35,189 bases of DNA, from positions 1 through 35,189 of the forward strand of contig CAIWMF010000103.1 in NCBI GenBank assembly GCA_903913785.1, read 5' to 3'. The notes under the pieces were generated by a model. That model was given only the letters and a program-made list of their open reading frames with translations. It was not told the DNA's origin and searched no databases. The translations under genes were made by a program, and so were the position numbers. Numbering within the stretch: position 1 is the stretch's first letter; each line of letters begins with the position of its first letter. Positions 18,192 through 26,825 of the stretch are shown here, in pieces. Source of the stretch: an uncultured Spartobacteria bacterium (GTDB lineage Bacteria > Verrucomicrobiota > Verrucomicrobiia > Chthoniobacterales > UBA6821).

Positions 18192-18548
18192 ATGCCTAGT
18201 CTTTCATCACGTCAAATCCGTCATCGTCGCATTCGTAAAAAGGTTTCAGGAACCATAGAACGTCCACGGCTATCTGTTTATTTTTCTGGACAACATATTA
18301 CTGCACAAGTTATTAATGATACTTCTGGAGTTACTCTTGCATCCGTACATACAACCGAAAAACAATTTAAAGATGATGTGTCAATACGACCTAATATAAC
18401 AACAGCAATGAAAGTGGGTCAACTTATTGCAGCTCGCGGTCTGTCAAAAAATATCAAGAAAGTTGTATTTGATCGTGGTGGATTTAGCTATCATGGTAAA
18501 ATAAAGGCACTTGCTGAGGCAGCTCGTACTGCTGGATTAGAATTTTAA
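18192..18548 (+). CDS. rplR: 50S ribosomal protein L18
   Basis: 5S rRNA-binding protein. [48 protein letters not shown] and the C-terminal [28 protein letters not shown] are canonical; 118 residues (E. coli 117). 17 bp before rpsE. Confidence 0.98.
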   Translation: MPSLSSRQIRHRRIRKKVSGTIERPRLSVYFSGQHITAQVINDTSGVTLASVHTTEKQFKDDVSIRPNITTAMKVGQLIAARGLSKNIKKVVFDRGGFSYHGKIKALAEAARTAGLEF

Positions 18549-18565
18549 TTTTTTTAGATAATATT

Positions 18566-19156
18566 ATGGCTGAAAAATCGAATAGAAGAACTACTTCACG
18601 TCGTGAATCTGCAGTGGATGCACTGCCAAAAGATACTGTTGAAAAGGTAGTTTTCATCAATCGTTGTGCTAAAGTTGTTAAAGGTGGGCGCAGATTTAGC
18701 TTTAGTGCTCTGATCGTTTGCGGTAATATGAAAGGCAAAGTTGGTATAGGCTTTGGCAAAGCGAATGAAGTAAGTGAGGCTATTCGTAAAGGTTCTCAAG
18801 CTGCCAATAAAGGCATGGTTTCTGTTTCTATTGGAGAGAAAACTATCCCCCATGAAGTCATCGGCACTCATGGTGGAGGACGTGTTTTATTGCGACCTGC
18901 TTCACCAGGTACAGGCATTATTGCCGGTGGTGGTGTGCGAGCTGTGATCGAAGCATCTGGAATTCGTGATATTCTTGCTAAATCACTTGGATCTAATAAT
19001 CATGCAAATGTCGTTAAGGCTACTTTAGATGCACTGAGTCAGCTTCGTCCGCGTGAGGAAATATATCACTTACGTGGTAAAAAAATCCCTAATTCTCTTA
19101 CATCAAACAATATTAAATCTTCCTCTCCGGTGTTTTCAGAGAAAATCCTCGGATAA
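18566..19156 (+). CDS. rpsE: 30S ribosomal protein S5
   Basis: Fidelity protein of the decoding region and mRNA entrance. The double-stranded-RNA-binding-like domain is [49 protein letters not shown], then [55 protein letters not shown]. 196 residues (E. coli 167): extra residues at both ends. It is followed directly by rplO after 79 bp; rpmD (L30) is missing from its usual place. Confidence 0.97.
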   Translation: MAEKSNRRTTSRRESAVDALPKDTVEKVVFINRCAKVVKGGRRFSFSALIVCGNMKGKVGIGFGKANEVSEAIRKGSQAANKGMVSVSIGEKTIPHEVIGTHGGGRVLLRPASPGTGIIAGGGVRAVIEASGIRDILAKSLGSNNHANVVKATLDALSQLRPREEIYHLRGKKIPNSLTSNNIKSSSPVFSEKILG

Positions 19157-19235
19157 TTTTTTCTTCTAGAACTTTTTTAAGAAAAATTCCTATCGCTCTG
19201 TTTATATTCCTAAACTTCAAAATTAAAAATTATTT

Positions 19236-19766
19236 ATGAGACTTCACGAACTCTCTCCACGTCCAGGTGCAAAACATCGTCGCAAACGCTTAGGCTGCGG
19301 CGAAAGTTCTGGTCACGGAAAAACATCTGGTCGCGGACATAAGGGACAAAAAGCGCGTTCTGGTGGTAGCATTCGTCATGGATTTGAAGGTGGTCAGATG
19401 CCTCTGATTCGCCGTCTTCCTAAAAGAGGATTTAATAATACTAACTTTAAAACAGTAATGGCTGTCATTAATCTTGATACGTTGGAAGCTCGATGTGAAG
19501 AAGGGGGTGTGATTAATGAACAAGTACTTCGAACCATGGGTATCATCAATGGTCGAAATGATGGAATAAAATTATTAGCACGTGGAGAAATCAGTAAAGC
19601 ACTGATACTTGAAGTAGACTCTGTTAGTATTGTTGCTAGAGAAAAATTTGAAAAGGCGGGAGGTACACTTTTGCTTCGGCCAGCTAAATTAGAGCAGACA
19701 AGGCGCCTTAAAAAAGGAGAAGTCCGTATTAAACGTGATCGTGTGCCTCGGAGTAAAAAAGTATAA
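19236..19766 (+). CDS. rplO: 50S ribosomal protein L15
   Basis: Late-assembly 23S-binding protein. MRLHELSPRPGAKHRRKRLGCGESSGHGKTSGRGHKGQKARSGGSIRHGFEGGQMPLIRRLPKRGF is the full N-terminal signature. 176 residues (E. coli 144), extended by a basic tail ending RDRVPRSKKV. A 189-bp AT-rich gap precedes secY, a possible site of a separate secY promoter (TATACT lies about 20 bp before the secY ATG), but I see no convincing -35. Confidence 0.97.
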   Translation: MRLHELSPRPGAKHRRKRLGCGESSGHGKTSGRGHKGQKARSGGSIRHGFEGGQMPLIRRLPKRGFNNTNFKTVMAVINLDTLEARCEEGGVINEQVLRTMGIINGRNDGIKLLARGEISKALILEVDSVSIVAREKFEKAGGTLLLRPAKLEQTRRLKKGEVRIKRDRVPRSKKV

Positions 19767-19955
19767 AACAATATATAATATTGGTTCCTATACATGACCA
19801 AACTGATATGTTTTGATGCAAAACGATAACTATTCGTAGGCCTCAAAATTTATTATCAAAAATCTAGTGAACTTTATTACTCTTAACCTGGCTTTTATTA
19901 TTTTAAACATAGCACTCAATAATTTCTCGCTATACTGCGAAACTAAGTTTGTCCT

Positions 19956-21458
19956 ATGATTTCAGCCTTTGCAAGTACCTTTAAAATTCCGGAGCTTCGT
20001 TCTCGAGCGCTTTTTACTATCGGGATGGTTATTATCATGCGCTTAGGTGCTGCAATTACAACACCAGGAGTTAATGCCCAAGTATTGCGACAGTGGTTTT
20101 TAAATGTTGCTGATGCTAAAGTTGGGGGAGGTGTTGCAGCGATGTTTAATTTGTTTAGTGGAGGTGCATTAAGTAATTGTGCTATTTTTTCTTTAGGAAT
20201 CATGCCCTACATTAGTGCCTCGATAATGTTACAACTTTTAGGAGCAGTGATACCTAAATTAGGTAAATTAGCTCGTGAGGATGGTGGACGTCAAAAAATC
20301 TCTCAATACACGCGATATGCAACTATCATTCTTTGTATCTTTCAGGGATGGTTGCTTGCACTTTCATTTGAGACTCCCCAGTCTAATCCATTTTTGCCAG
20401 GAATCTCGGAGACAATTATGCGCCTTGGCATTCCTCTTGTTGCAAGTCCAGGATTAGGCTTCCGTTTAATGACAGTCATGACAATGACAGCAGGAACTCT
20501 TTTTCTTATGTGGCTTGGCGATCAGATTACAGAGCGAGGTATAGGCAATGGTGTTTCCTTGATTATTTCTGTTGGCATTTTAGCTCAACTTCCCGCTGGA
20601 CTTGTACAGGCATGGCGTACATTTGTCCCCGTCAGTGGAGAAAGTGCTGCTGTTAATCCTATTGTTTTAGTCATTCTTTGTGCTTTCCTTTTTATTGTCA
20701 TTGCATCTGTTATTGCAGTGACTCAAGCACAACGTAAAATTAGTATTCAATATGCTAAGCGTGTCGTCGGTAGAAAAGTCTACGGTGGTCAAACTCAATA
20801 TATGCCACTAAAAGTGAATTATGCCGGTGTAATGCCGATTATTTTTGCTCAAGCCATTTTACTTTTCCCCTCTACGATTCTCAATATGGCATTCTCAGGT
20901 CAGGCATGGGCTCAAGAACTAGCTGCCGCCTTAACTATTGGTTGGGCACATTATGTGCTTTATGCATTACTTATCTTCTCATTTAGTTATTTCTGGGTTG
21001 CAACACAATTTCAGCCTGGACAAATTGCCGATGATCTTAAAAAAAATGGAGGTTTCATCCCTGGTATTCGTCCGGGTAAGCCTACGGCAAATTTTCTGGA
21101 CTATACGATGGGTCGATTAACATTTGCTGGTGCAATTTTTTTAGTATTTATTGCAATTTTACCTCAAGTCTTAAGTCGTGGTCTACAAGTGCCGTATATG
21201 ACTGCTCAGTTTTTTGGTGGTACCGGGCTTTTAATTATCGTTGGAGTTACCCTCGATACGATGCGACAGGTAGAGACTTTCTTATTGCAACGTCACTATG
21301 ATGGATTTTTAAATAAAGGAAAAACTACTGGACGTACGTCGTACCGTCAACCCATCGGTAATAGTGCCCTAGTTAGTGATACTTTTTTGGTTTGGTTCTA
21401 TGCAGTTTTAGGAGGACTGGCTATTGCCGGTCTAGCAATTTTCCTTATACGGAGTTAA
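19956..21458 (+). CDS. secY: preprotein translocase subunit SecY
   Basis: Channel-forming subunit of the Sec translocon, with about ten transmembrane helices. FTIGMVIIMRLGAAITTPGVN, SNCAIFSLGIMPYISASIMLQLL (plug region), GQKISQYTRYAT, ITERGIGNGVSLII, the cytoplasmic loop QRKISIQYAKRVVGRKVYGGQTQYMPLKVNYAGVMPIIFA, and GLLIIVGVTLDTMRQVETFLLQRHYDGFL near the end. 500 residues, longer than E. coli (443), mainly in periplasmic loops. Last gene of the block: adk, map, infA, rpsM, rpsK and rpoA, which often follow, are not here. Confidence 0.97.
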   Translation: MISAFASTFKIPELRSRALFTIGMVIIMRLGAAITTPGVNAQVLRQWFLNVADAKVGGGVAAMFNLFSGGALSNCAIFSLGIMPYISASIMLQLLGAVIPKLGKLAREDGGRQKISQYTRYATIILCIFQGWLLALSFETPQSNPFLPGISETIMRLGIPLVASPGLGFRLMTVMTMTAGTLFLMWLGDQITERGIGNGVSLIISVGILAQLPAGLVQAWRTFVPVSGESAAVNPIVLVILCAFLFIVIASVIAVTQAQRKISIQYAKRVVGRKVYGGQTQYMPLKVNYAGVMPIIFAQAILLFPSTILNMAFSGQAWAQELAAALTIGWAHYVLYALLIFSFSYFWVATQFQPGQIADDLKKNGGFIPGIRPGKPTANFLDYTMGRLTFAGAIFLVFIAILPQVLSRGLQVPYMTAQFFGGTGLLIIVGVTLDTMRQVETFLLQRHYDGFLNKGKTTGRTSYRQPIGNSALVSDTFLVWFYAVLGGLAIAGLAIFLIRS

Positions 21459-21592
21459 ATAATTGCTATTTCGCACAGTTTCTTTGTTTCTAGCTGTTTA
21501 TCTAATCGTCTTAAATTAAGCATTAGCAAATCGTTCTCAAAACATGCTACTTTGCGGGTGCGCCTACCTTGTATTCAGTTATAAGAGTCCTG

Positions 21593-22031
21593 TCCCTAAT
21601 ATTTCATACTGATCTCATGCAGAGGTTGAGAAGCTAGGGTAGATTCTGCGTGAAGCTCACATTTTGACTTGGGCAGTATTGTAAAAGCCTCCGTCATTTC
21701 CGCGAAAGAGGGGACGTAAAAAGTCCGCCTGCTTTGAGTTGCTTTGCGAAGCTCTCCTCTCTTTCACGGCTGTCTTTATATAATCAAATTACTTTGAAAT
21801 GACTTTGTTTTTTTTTGAAAAAAGCATCGTTATCATCTCTTTACGTTATCTTTAGGTAGCGCTTGCTCTTTCTAAAAATCCTTATGTTCTTTCATATAAT
21901 TTTAAAATAATTTAACTATAGTCATGACTAAAGTGAGAGGCAGTTCTCGGGAGTCTCTTGGGCTGCCGGTGGTATACCTTATCAGACTTCGCAGATTCCT
22001 CATCACAATCAGTGTGAAATATTCGGGTTAA
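21593..22031. repeat. palindromic repeat element (copy R5), enlarged to about 440 bp
   Basis: Left end CCCTAATATTTCATACTGATC and right end ATCACAATCAGTGTGAAATATTCGGGTTAA match the family. Module A (ATTCTGCGTGAAGCT, then GGGCAGTAT) and module B (GGAGTCTCTTGGGCTGCCGGTGGT...CAGACTTCGCAGATTCC) align in order with the copy at 30558. Between the modules is about 200 bp of extra sequence. Part of that is a strong hairpin, CGCGAAAGAGGGGA against TCCTCTCTTTCACG at about 21702-21765. That stem may serve as a secY mRNA 3' structure. Confidence 0.75.
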
Positions 22032-22250
22032 GCAATTTAATAGCGTGCTTTTTCTCATATCTCTATTGCTCGCAAAGCTCATTTATTAGTACTATCTTTC
22101 CTTTTTTCCTCGTTGTGCATAACGCCACCTCAGCTTCGGTAGCATCTCTTTTTTCGTTATTGAACTTACCCGAGATCTTCCTTTTTCAGGGTGTCATTAT
22201 TTATGAGTCAATTCGGTTCTCTCAAATTTTTTTCAAAACGCTTGCAAAGT

Positions 22251-22293
22251 AGCTGTCTGCTCGTCACGATCACTATGAAATATCTGTTTTAAA
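22251..22293. repeat. palindromic repeat family, right-end fragment (copy R6)
   Basis: GCTCGTCACGATCACTATGAAATATCTGTTTTAA matches the right end GCTCGTCACGATCAGTATGAAATATCCGGGTTAA, in the same orientation as R5. No clear left end is seen; CAGCTTCGGTAGCATCTC around 22135 may be decayed module A of the same copy. Confidence 0.6.
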
Positions 22294-22349
22294 ACTAAGT
22301 CCTTATACCATCTTTTTTATTTCCTTTTACGTTTGTAGATTAAACCCTT

Positions 22350-22967
22350 ATGACTGCTCAAGAAAAAGTTTTAGTAGTTCCTCATTCGCTTTTTGAGAAG
22401 ATAGGTTCTTTTCAAGGGCTTTGTACAAGGATTGAGGCTTATTTACCACTCTTTTTAAACCCGAAAAATCACTTATTCCTCCTACGTTCTGAAGCTGAGG
22501 AAGATCCTAATTACAAGCAAATCATTCCTTATATTATTCTCACATGTGGACCTCGTATCCTTCATTACCGCCGGGGGAGTGGTTCTGGTGAGACACGTCT
22601 TTTAAAAAAACGTTCTCTCGGTATTGGAGGACATATGAATGATGAAGATAGCGATGGAATGGATTTTGATGCTATCGCCTATGAATGTGCTTTAAGGCGG
22701 GAGCTAGAGGAGGAATTATCTTTACCTGCGTCTTTAGAGGTGGCTCCCTTGAAGGCGGTAGCACTCATTAATGATGATTCTAATCCTGTAGGAGCAGTGC
22801 ATCTAGGCGTTATTCATCATTATATTCTCTCATCAGAAAACGTATCTCCTAGGGAGGAAGCTATTGCAGAACTGGACTTCTCTACGCATCACGACTTACT
22901 AGAAAGAATTGAAGAATTTGAAACATGGTCGCAAATTGTCATTCGAGAATGGAAAAATGTGAGCTAG
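22350..22967 (+). CDS. Nudix-domain protein of unknown substrate
   Basis: The 205-residue protein has a Nudix region: IGGHMNDEDSDGMDFDAIAYECALRRELEEELSL, in which RRELEEEL is the catalytic helix binding Mg2+; the glycine preceding it is further away than in the strict GX5EX7REUXEEXGU box because of a short insertion. Flanking segments (VVPHSLFEKIGSFQGLC at the start; VGAVHLGVIHHYIL later) resemble a family of predicted phosphoesterases seen in many phyla. Substrate cannot be told. It converges with folA, 15 bp apart. Starts with ATG, no Shine-Dalgarno. Confidence 0.8.
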   Translation: MTAQEKVLVVPHSLFEKIGSFQGLCTRIEAYLPLFLNPKNHLFLLRSEAEEDPNYKQIIPYIILTCGPRILHYRRGSGSGETRLLKKRSLGIGGHMNDEDSDGMDFDAIAYECALRRELEEELSLPASLEVAPLKAVALINDDSNPVGAVHLGVIHHYILSSENVSPREEAIAELDFSTHHDLLERIEEFETWSQIVIREWKNVS

Positions 22968-22982
22968 TAAAAATGCCCTAGA

Positions 22983-23447
22983 CTATTCTTGTTGTTTTCT
23001 TTGATACTCTCGAATCGTAAATTCATTTCTCTCGATTAATACCGTGCTTAGTTCAAATTTGTCTTCAAAAACGGGAAAAAAAGTGTCTCCTTCGACTCTT
23101 CGATGGACGTGGGTCACCAGGAGAGTATCACAGAGAGGCAGCAGTAACTCATAAATTTTAGCTCCTCCTATCACAAATATTTCTTCAGTTGGAATGTTAA
23201 GTGCGATGAGTTGTTCTTTAGAGTGGACAATCACGAGATCAGGTAATATGAGGGCCTGGCTTGTGAGAACGATATTTTTTCTTCCTGGGAGGGGCTTACC
23301 AAGAGACTCATAAGTTTTACGTCCCATGACAATGGGATGACCTAAGGTGGTCTTTTTAAAAAATAAAAAATCCTCTGGCAAATGCCAAGGAATTCCTCCA
23401 TTTGCCCCAATAACTCGGTTTTCTGACATCGCTACGATCGCTTTCAT
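22983..23447 (-). CDS. folA: dihydrofolate reductase
   Basis: Reduces dihydrofolate to tetrahydrofolate with [67 protein letters not shown], then [28 protein letters not shown], cover the folate site and the cofactor site. The ORF track begins at 23513 inside thyA; the ATG at 23447 gives a normal start and 154 residues (E. coli 159). That ATG overlaps the thyA TGA (ATGA), so it is translationally coupled to the enzyme that produces its substrate. Confidence 0.95.
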   Translation of the reverse strand: MKAIVAMSENRVIGANGGIPWHLPEDFLFFKKTTLGHPIVMGRKTYESLGKPLPGRKNIVLTSQALILPDLVIVHSKEQLIALNIPTEEIFVIGGAKIYELLLPLCDTLLVTHVHRRVEGDTFFPVFEDKFELSTVLIERNEFTIREYQRKQQE

Positions 23448-24238
23448 ATGGCAATGGGGGCTTGGATAGCAGGATAGGGGGTATAATTTTCCAATTGAAA
23501 GTCTTCGTAACAAAAATCATTTAAATGAGCAATGTTAGGATTTAATTGCATCTCAGGGAGCGGATGAGGTGTGCGTGAGAGCTGCTCGTGGACTTGATCT
23601 AGGTGATTGAGATAGAGATGGAGATCCCCAAAGGTATGAATAAATTCTTTAGCACGGAGACCACACACCTGAGCAATCATCATTGTTAAAAGAGCATAAG
23701 AAGCAATATTAAATGGGACTCCTAAAAAAAGATCAGCACTGCGTTGATAAAGCTGACAACTTAATTCTCCCTCACAAACATAAAATTGAAATAGAGCATG
23801 ACATGGAGAGAGGGCCATTTGATCGAGTTCTCCAGGGTTCCATGCAGTGACTAAATGTCGACGACTATCTGGATTCGTTTTAATATTCTCAATGAGTTGG
23901 TTAATTTGATCGATTGATTTGCCCTCAGGTCCATGCCAATGACGCCATTGAGCTCCATAGATGCGTCCTAAATTGCCCTCTTCATCAGCCCACTCATTCC
24001 AAATGGTGACTCGGTGTTTGTTGAGGTAGGCAATGTTGGTATCTCCTGCAAGAAACCAAAGTAATTCATAAATAATGGAGCGAAGGTGGAGCTTTTTTGT
24101 CGTTAGTAGAGGGAATCCTTGTTGAAGATCAAAGCGTTCTTGAGCACCAAAAACCGACAGTGTTCCAGTGCCTGTTCGGTCTTCTTTGCATATGCCTTGT
24201 TCGAGGACTAAGCGTAAGAGGCGTTGATACTGTTGCAT
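23444..24238 (-). CDS. thyA: thymidylate synthase
   Basis: Methylates dUMP to dTMP using methylene-tetrahydrofolate and releases dihydrofolate, recycled by FolA next door. 264 residues, identical in length to E. coli Thy[35 protein letters not shown], the catalytic Cys at about residue 146 in [32 protein letters not shown] and [16 protein letters not shown] are all present. Upstream of the ATG is a short divergent region shared with pgeF. Confidence 0.98.
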   Translation of the reverse strand: MQQYQRLLRLVLEQGICKEDRTGTGTLSVFGAQERFDLQQGFPLLTTKKLHLRSIIYELLWFLAGDTNIAYLNKHRVTIWNEWADEEGNLGRIYGAQWRHWHGPEGKSIDQINQLIENIKTNPDSRRHLVTAWNPGELDQMALSPCHALFQFYVCEGELSCQLYQRSADLFLGVPFNIASYALLTMMIAQVCGLRAKEFIHTFGDLHLYLNHLDQVHEQLSRTPHPLPEMQLNPNIAHLNDFCYEDFQLENYTPYPAIQAPIAI

Positions 24239-24262
24239 AAAAAACGAGAAAATAAAACGAAG

Positions 24263-24293
24263 TTATCTTCTCTTAACGAACGAGAAAAGATAA
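24263..24293. promoter_or_regulatory. inverted repeat in the thyA/pgeF divergent region
   Basis: TTATCTTCTC and GAGAAAAGATAA form an interrupted inverted repeat around a 9-bp centre, in the 65 bp between the divergent thyA and pgeF starts. It could be an operator or simply overlapping AT-rich promoter elements. No known binding-site family is recognised. Confidence 0.3.
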
Positions 24294-24303
24294 ATTCATT
24301 TTT

Positions 24304-24996
24304 GTGAATATTGCCGCTCCTTTTATTCAGAGAATATTTCCTTCTAGCAAATTTTTTTCTCCTGCAAGTGCCTTGATCATTGGTCGAATTCCTGGCCTGA
24401 TATTGCCAGCTCATCGCAAAGAAGCGCTCTTGGTTCAACGACCTATTCACCGAAAAATAGTTGCTTCTCTCTTTCCCTCTTCTGAGGCTGCTAAAAGCAT
24501 GCCTTTGATCTATGCAGATCAATGTCATGGTTCCGAGATCGGAGTCGTCACTCTTCCATTTTCTCAAAGAGAGGAGATGAAGCAAGTTGATGGCTTAATG
24601 ACTGCTGAGTCACAAGTAATTTTAGGAATTACAGTTGCCGATTGTGCTCCTGTCTGGATTGTAGAAAAACAGGGAAGAGCAGGCGCGTTAATTCATTCTG
24701 GAAGAAAAGGGACGGAGGAGGGAATTGTTCCAAAAGCGATTGCCAAGATGGAAAGAATTTTTGGAATTCATCCCAAAGATATGATCGTGATCATTGGTCC
24801 CTGTATTAGGCCGCCCTGTTATGAAATCGATTTTGCAAGCATCATTTCTCAGCAAGCAAGGGAGTTAGGTGTTGGGATGATTGAGGATGAAAAAATCTGC
24901 ACCGCTTGCCATCCTGATCGCTATTATTCTTACCGCCGTGAGAGAGGTAAAACAGGTCATATGCTTGCCTTGTTGGCTCTACATAAGGAGTCTTAG
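24304..24996 (+). CDS. pgeF: YfiH/PgeF family (laccase domain) protein
   Basis: Members are described as purine nucleoside-metabolising enzymes and, in E. coli, as a peptidoglycan-editing factor that removes L-Ser-containing stem peptides. Visible motifs: DQCHGSE, VDGLMT, GITVADCAPVWI, ALIHSGRKGTEEGIVPKAI and VIIGPCIRPPCYEID, which contain the His-Cys-His zinc ligands. The usual HAGWRG is HSGRKG here. 230 residues, on the short side of 240-260, and the start (GTG at 24304) is uncertain. Convergent with the pseudouridine synthase, 23 bp apart. Confidence 0.87.
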   Translation: MNIAAPFIQRIFPSSKFFSPASALIIGRIPGLILPAHRKEALLVQRPIHRKIVASLFPSSEAAKSMPLIYADQCHGSEIGVVTLPFSQREEMKQVDGLMTAESQVILGITVADCAPVWIVEKQGRAGALIHSGRKGTEEGIVPKAIAKMERIFGIHPKDMIVIIGPCIRPPCYEIDFASIISQQARELGVGMIEDEKICTACHPDRYYSYRRERGKTGHMLALLALHKES

Positions 24997-25040
24997 AAAG
25001 AGAATGTTCGGGCTAGGATCTATCTCTTCTTTTCTAAGAG
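24991..25040. terminator. possible bidirectional terminator hairpin between convergent genes
   Basis: TCTTAGAAAG at 24991 and CTTTTCTAAGA ending near 25039 form an AT-rich inverted repeat spanning the pgeF stop and the 3' end of the neighbouring minus-strand gene. Weak stem and no uridine run; position between convergent genes is the main support. Confidence 0.3.
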
Positions 25041-25880
25041 GTGAGATAGATGAGGTTTGGATTTACGAGTGGGATTTTTTACTGATGTGTCGGTGAGTCG
25101 TTCAAGTTCTTTGGGTGAAAGCTCGCGGTATTTGCCAAGAGGCAGTTGGCGTAGTTGGAGTGGTCCAATGCGTGTGCGCACAAGGCGTTTGACGCTGAAT
25201 CCAAGCTGCCCAAGCATCACGCGGATTTGGCGTTTGATACCTTGATGCAGGACTAATTTAATTTTGCATGGTCCTAGTTGTTGTACCGACTCAACACGCG
25301 CGACGGCTCCTTCAATCCATGTTCCTTTTTTGAGAGCAGCCGCTGCTTTTTCGTTGAAGGGTTGATCTAGGGTGACCTCATATTCCTTGTCGATTCCACG
25401 CGAGGGATGGGTGAGCTGTTGGGAGAGCATGCCATCATTGGTGATGAGCAAGAGGCCTTCACTCTCTTTGTCGAGACGACCGACATGAAAGAGTGATGAT
25501 GCCTCGCTCGGGAGAAGATCAAAGATCGTTCTTTCCGGGAAGCGATTAGAACGTGTGCAAACATAGCCTGCTGGTTTGTGAAGTAAGAGGTAGCGGAGCG
25601 GTGCTTGATGGATTTTTTTTCCATGCACACGCACATCATCTTGAGGTAAAATTTTTCGTGCTAGGTCACGGCAAAAACTTCCATTGATCGCTACAGAACC
25701 TTTGAGAATGAGTGCCTCCACAGAGCGCCGTGAACCAAAGCCAGCACGTGCAAGAAATTTATTGATGCGTATGCCTTCTGCGGGCTTAGAAAAAGATAGG
25801 TTGCTCACAGTGTGATGATGCTGATCAGAAAGTCGAAGAAGAGGCTCTTGAGAGGAGAGATTTTTTAATGGTTGCCTCAA
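25020..25880 (-). CDS. rRNA pseudouridine synthase, RsuA/RluB/RluE/RluF group
   Basis: Isomerises a uridine in rRNA. An N-terminal S4 RNA-binding domain (RINKFLARAGFGSRRSVEALILKGSVAINGSFC) is followed by the catalytic domain: LLLHKPAGYVCT, the active-site Asp in HVGRLDKESEGLLLITNDG, KEYEVTL, HQGIKRQIRVMLGQLGFSVKRLVRTRIGPL. The layout fits RluB (23S U2605) best, but RsuA cannot be excluded. The start is unsure: the ORF uses TTG at 25880, and a GTG at 25808 would give a protein closer to the S4 domain. 286 residues with a basic C-terminus (NPTRKSKPHLSHLLEKKR). Confidence 0.88.
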   Translation of the reverse strand: MRQPLKNLSSQEPLLRLSDQHHHTVSNLSFSKPAEGIRINKFLARAGFGSRRSVEALILKGSVAINGSFCRDLARKILPQDDVRVHGKKIHQAPLRYLLLHKPAGYVCTRSNRFPERTIFDLLPSEASSLFHVGRLDKESEGLLLITNDGMLSQQLTHPSRGIDKEYEVTLDQPFNEKAAAALKKGTWIEGAVARVESVQQLGPCKIKLVLHQGIKRQIRVMLGQLGFSVKRLVRTRIGPLQLRQLPLGKYRELSPKELERLTDTSVKNPTRKSKPHLSHLLEKKR

Positions 25881-25987
25881 TAAGTAGACGAATGAAGAGA
25901 CAATAGATAAGTGTCTCCATTAAGATTCATTATAGAATCTATTCTGAGCCTAGAGTAATGGGTTCCTGCGGGTGCAGCGAAATTGTA

Positions 25988-26143
25988 CTAAGCGTCCGGC
26001 TTTGTTTTCGGTAATCCTATTACTTTTTGTCCTTCTTTCCACTGAGAGCGTTTTTTTAGCAAATCAACGCGTTCAAAACGTTTGAGGACACTTCGTTTAG
26101 CGACAATAGAACTGGAGCCTTTAAGACTAGGATGTTGACTCAT
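25988..26143 (-). CDS. 51-residue small basic protein of the Chlamydiae/Verrucomicrobia type
   Basis: Below the ORF-track cutoff. Reading the minus strand from the ATG at 26143 gives MSQHPSLKGSSSIVAKRS, then VLKRFERVDLLKKRSQW and KEGQKVIGLPKTKPDA, then TAG: 51 residues, highly basic. The VLKRFERV..LKK...W pattern matches my memory of the TIGR04137 family (small basic protein of Verrucomicrobia and Chlamydiae), whose function is not established. It lies 70 bp downstream of sufT in the same direction. An HMM search would settle the family; codon choice and a clean ATG-to-stop frame in an otherwise empty gap support a real gene. Confidence 0.82.
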   Translation of the reverse strand: MSQHPSLKGSSSIVAKRSVLKRFERVDLLKKRSQWKEGQKVIGLPKTKPDA

Positions 26144-26213
26144 AAGCAGAGGAAGCTAATGGACGGGGATAATAAATGCAAGAAAAAAATCTTTTTTTTA
26201 AAAAGTCGATGCG

Positions 26214-26759
26214 TTAAACCATTCCAAGCTTCATCCTTCCTGCCTCGCTAATCATGTTTTGATTCCAGGCTGGATCCCAGACAAGCTCAACTTCTGCTTC
26301 ATCAATACCTTCAATCGTGAGTATTTTAGATCGGGCATCAGCCGCAATCGTTGGTCCCATGCCACAGCCAGGGGCTGTTAAGGTCATTTTCACATGAGCC
26401 TTGGTAAGGCCTGTGTCTGATGTTGTTATAGCACAATCATAGATGAGGCCAAGGTCGACGACGTTAACAGGAATTTCAGGATCAAAAACTGTTTTGAGTT
26501 GTTTCCAAACAGCCTCTTCTAAGGTTCCTTCAGGGACTGTTTTTGTAGGAGCCTCAAGTTTTGATTTGTCTAGACCAAGGGCATCAGCATCTTTTTCATC
26601 AATGCGCGCCAGGCCTCCGGGAGTCGCTACAGTATACGTGCCACCGAGTGCTTGCGTCACGATGACCTGCGTGCCTGCTGGAAGAATGAGAATGGTGCCA
26701 CTTGGAATTTGAATGGCTTCGCAATCGCGTTTAAGGATGATGTCTTGTTGGGAATTCAT
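26214..26759 (-). CDS. sufT: Fe-S cluster assembly protein SufT (DUF59/MIP18 family)
   Basis: Acts in iron-sulfur cluster maturation. The N-terminal half (residues about 1-75) is the SufT-type beta-rich segment with EAIQIPSGTILILPAGTQVIVTQALGGTYTVATPGGLARI. The C-terminal half is the MIP18/PaaD-like domain: FDPEIPVNVVDLGLIYD, VKMTLTAPGCGMGP with the family's conserved Cys, and VWDPAWNQNMISEAGRMKLG. 181 residues, the usual SufT size. Next gene upstream is sufU, so this is an Fe-S cluster. Confidence 0.9.
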   Translation of the reverse strand: MNSQQDIILKRDCEAIQIPSGTILILPAGTQVIVTQALGGTYTVATPGGLARIDEKDADALGLDKSKLEAPTKTVPEGTLEEAVWKQLKTVFDPEIPVNVVDLGLIYDCAITTSDTGLTKAHVKMTLTAPGCGMGPTIAADARSKILTIEGIDEAEVELVWDPAWNQNMISEAGRMKLGMV

Positions 26760-26825
26760 GAGGTAATAAGGTTTAGAAAGTGAAAGAGTTTACGACAAGA
26801 AACTCATAAGTGATAGAAAAGAAAA

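Larger units (their letters stand above)
21459..22349. other. gene-free, repeat-filled region downstream of secY
   Basis: No protein-coding ORF in this 891-bp interval is convincing. It contains one nearly complete, enlarged repeat copy (21593-22031) and at least one further right end (22251-22293). Remaining sequence is AT-rich without recognisable genes, tRNAs or clear terminators. I saw no remnants of adk, map or infA in any frame. Confidence 0.6.

Noticed and set aside
25003-25018. GAATGTTCGGGCTAGG after pgeF as a repeat end
   Set aside because: Only about 12 bases match and no second end or interior module is present.
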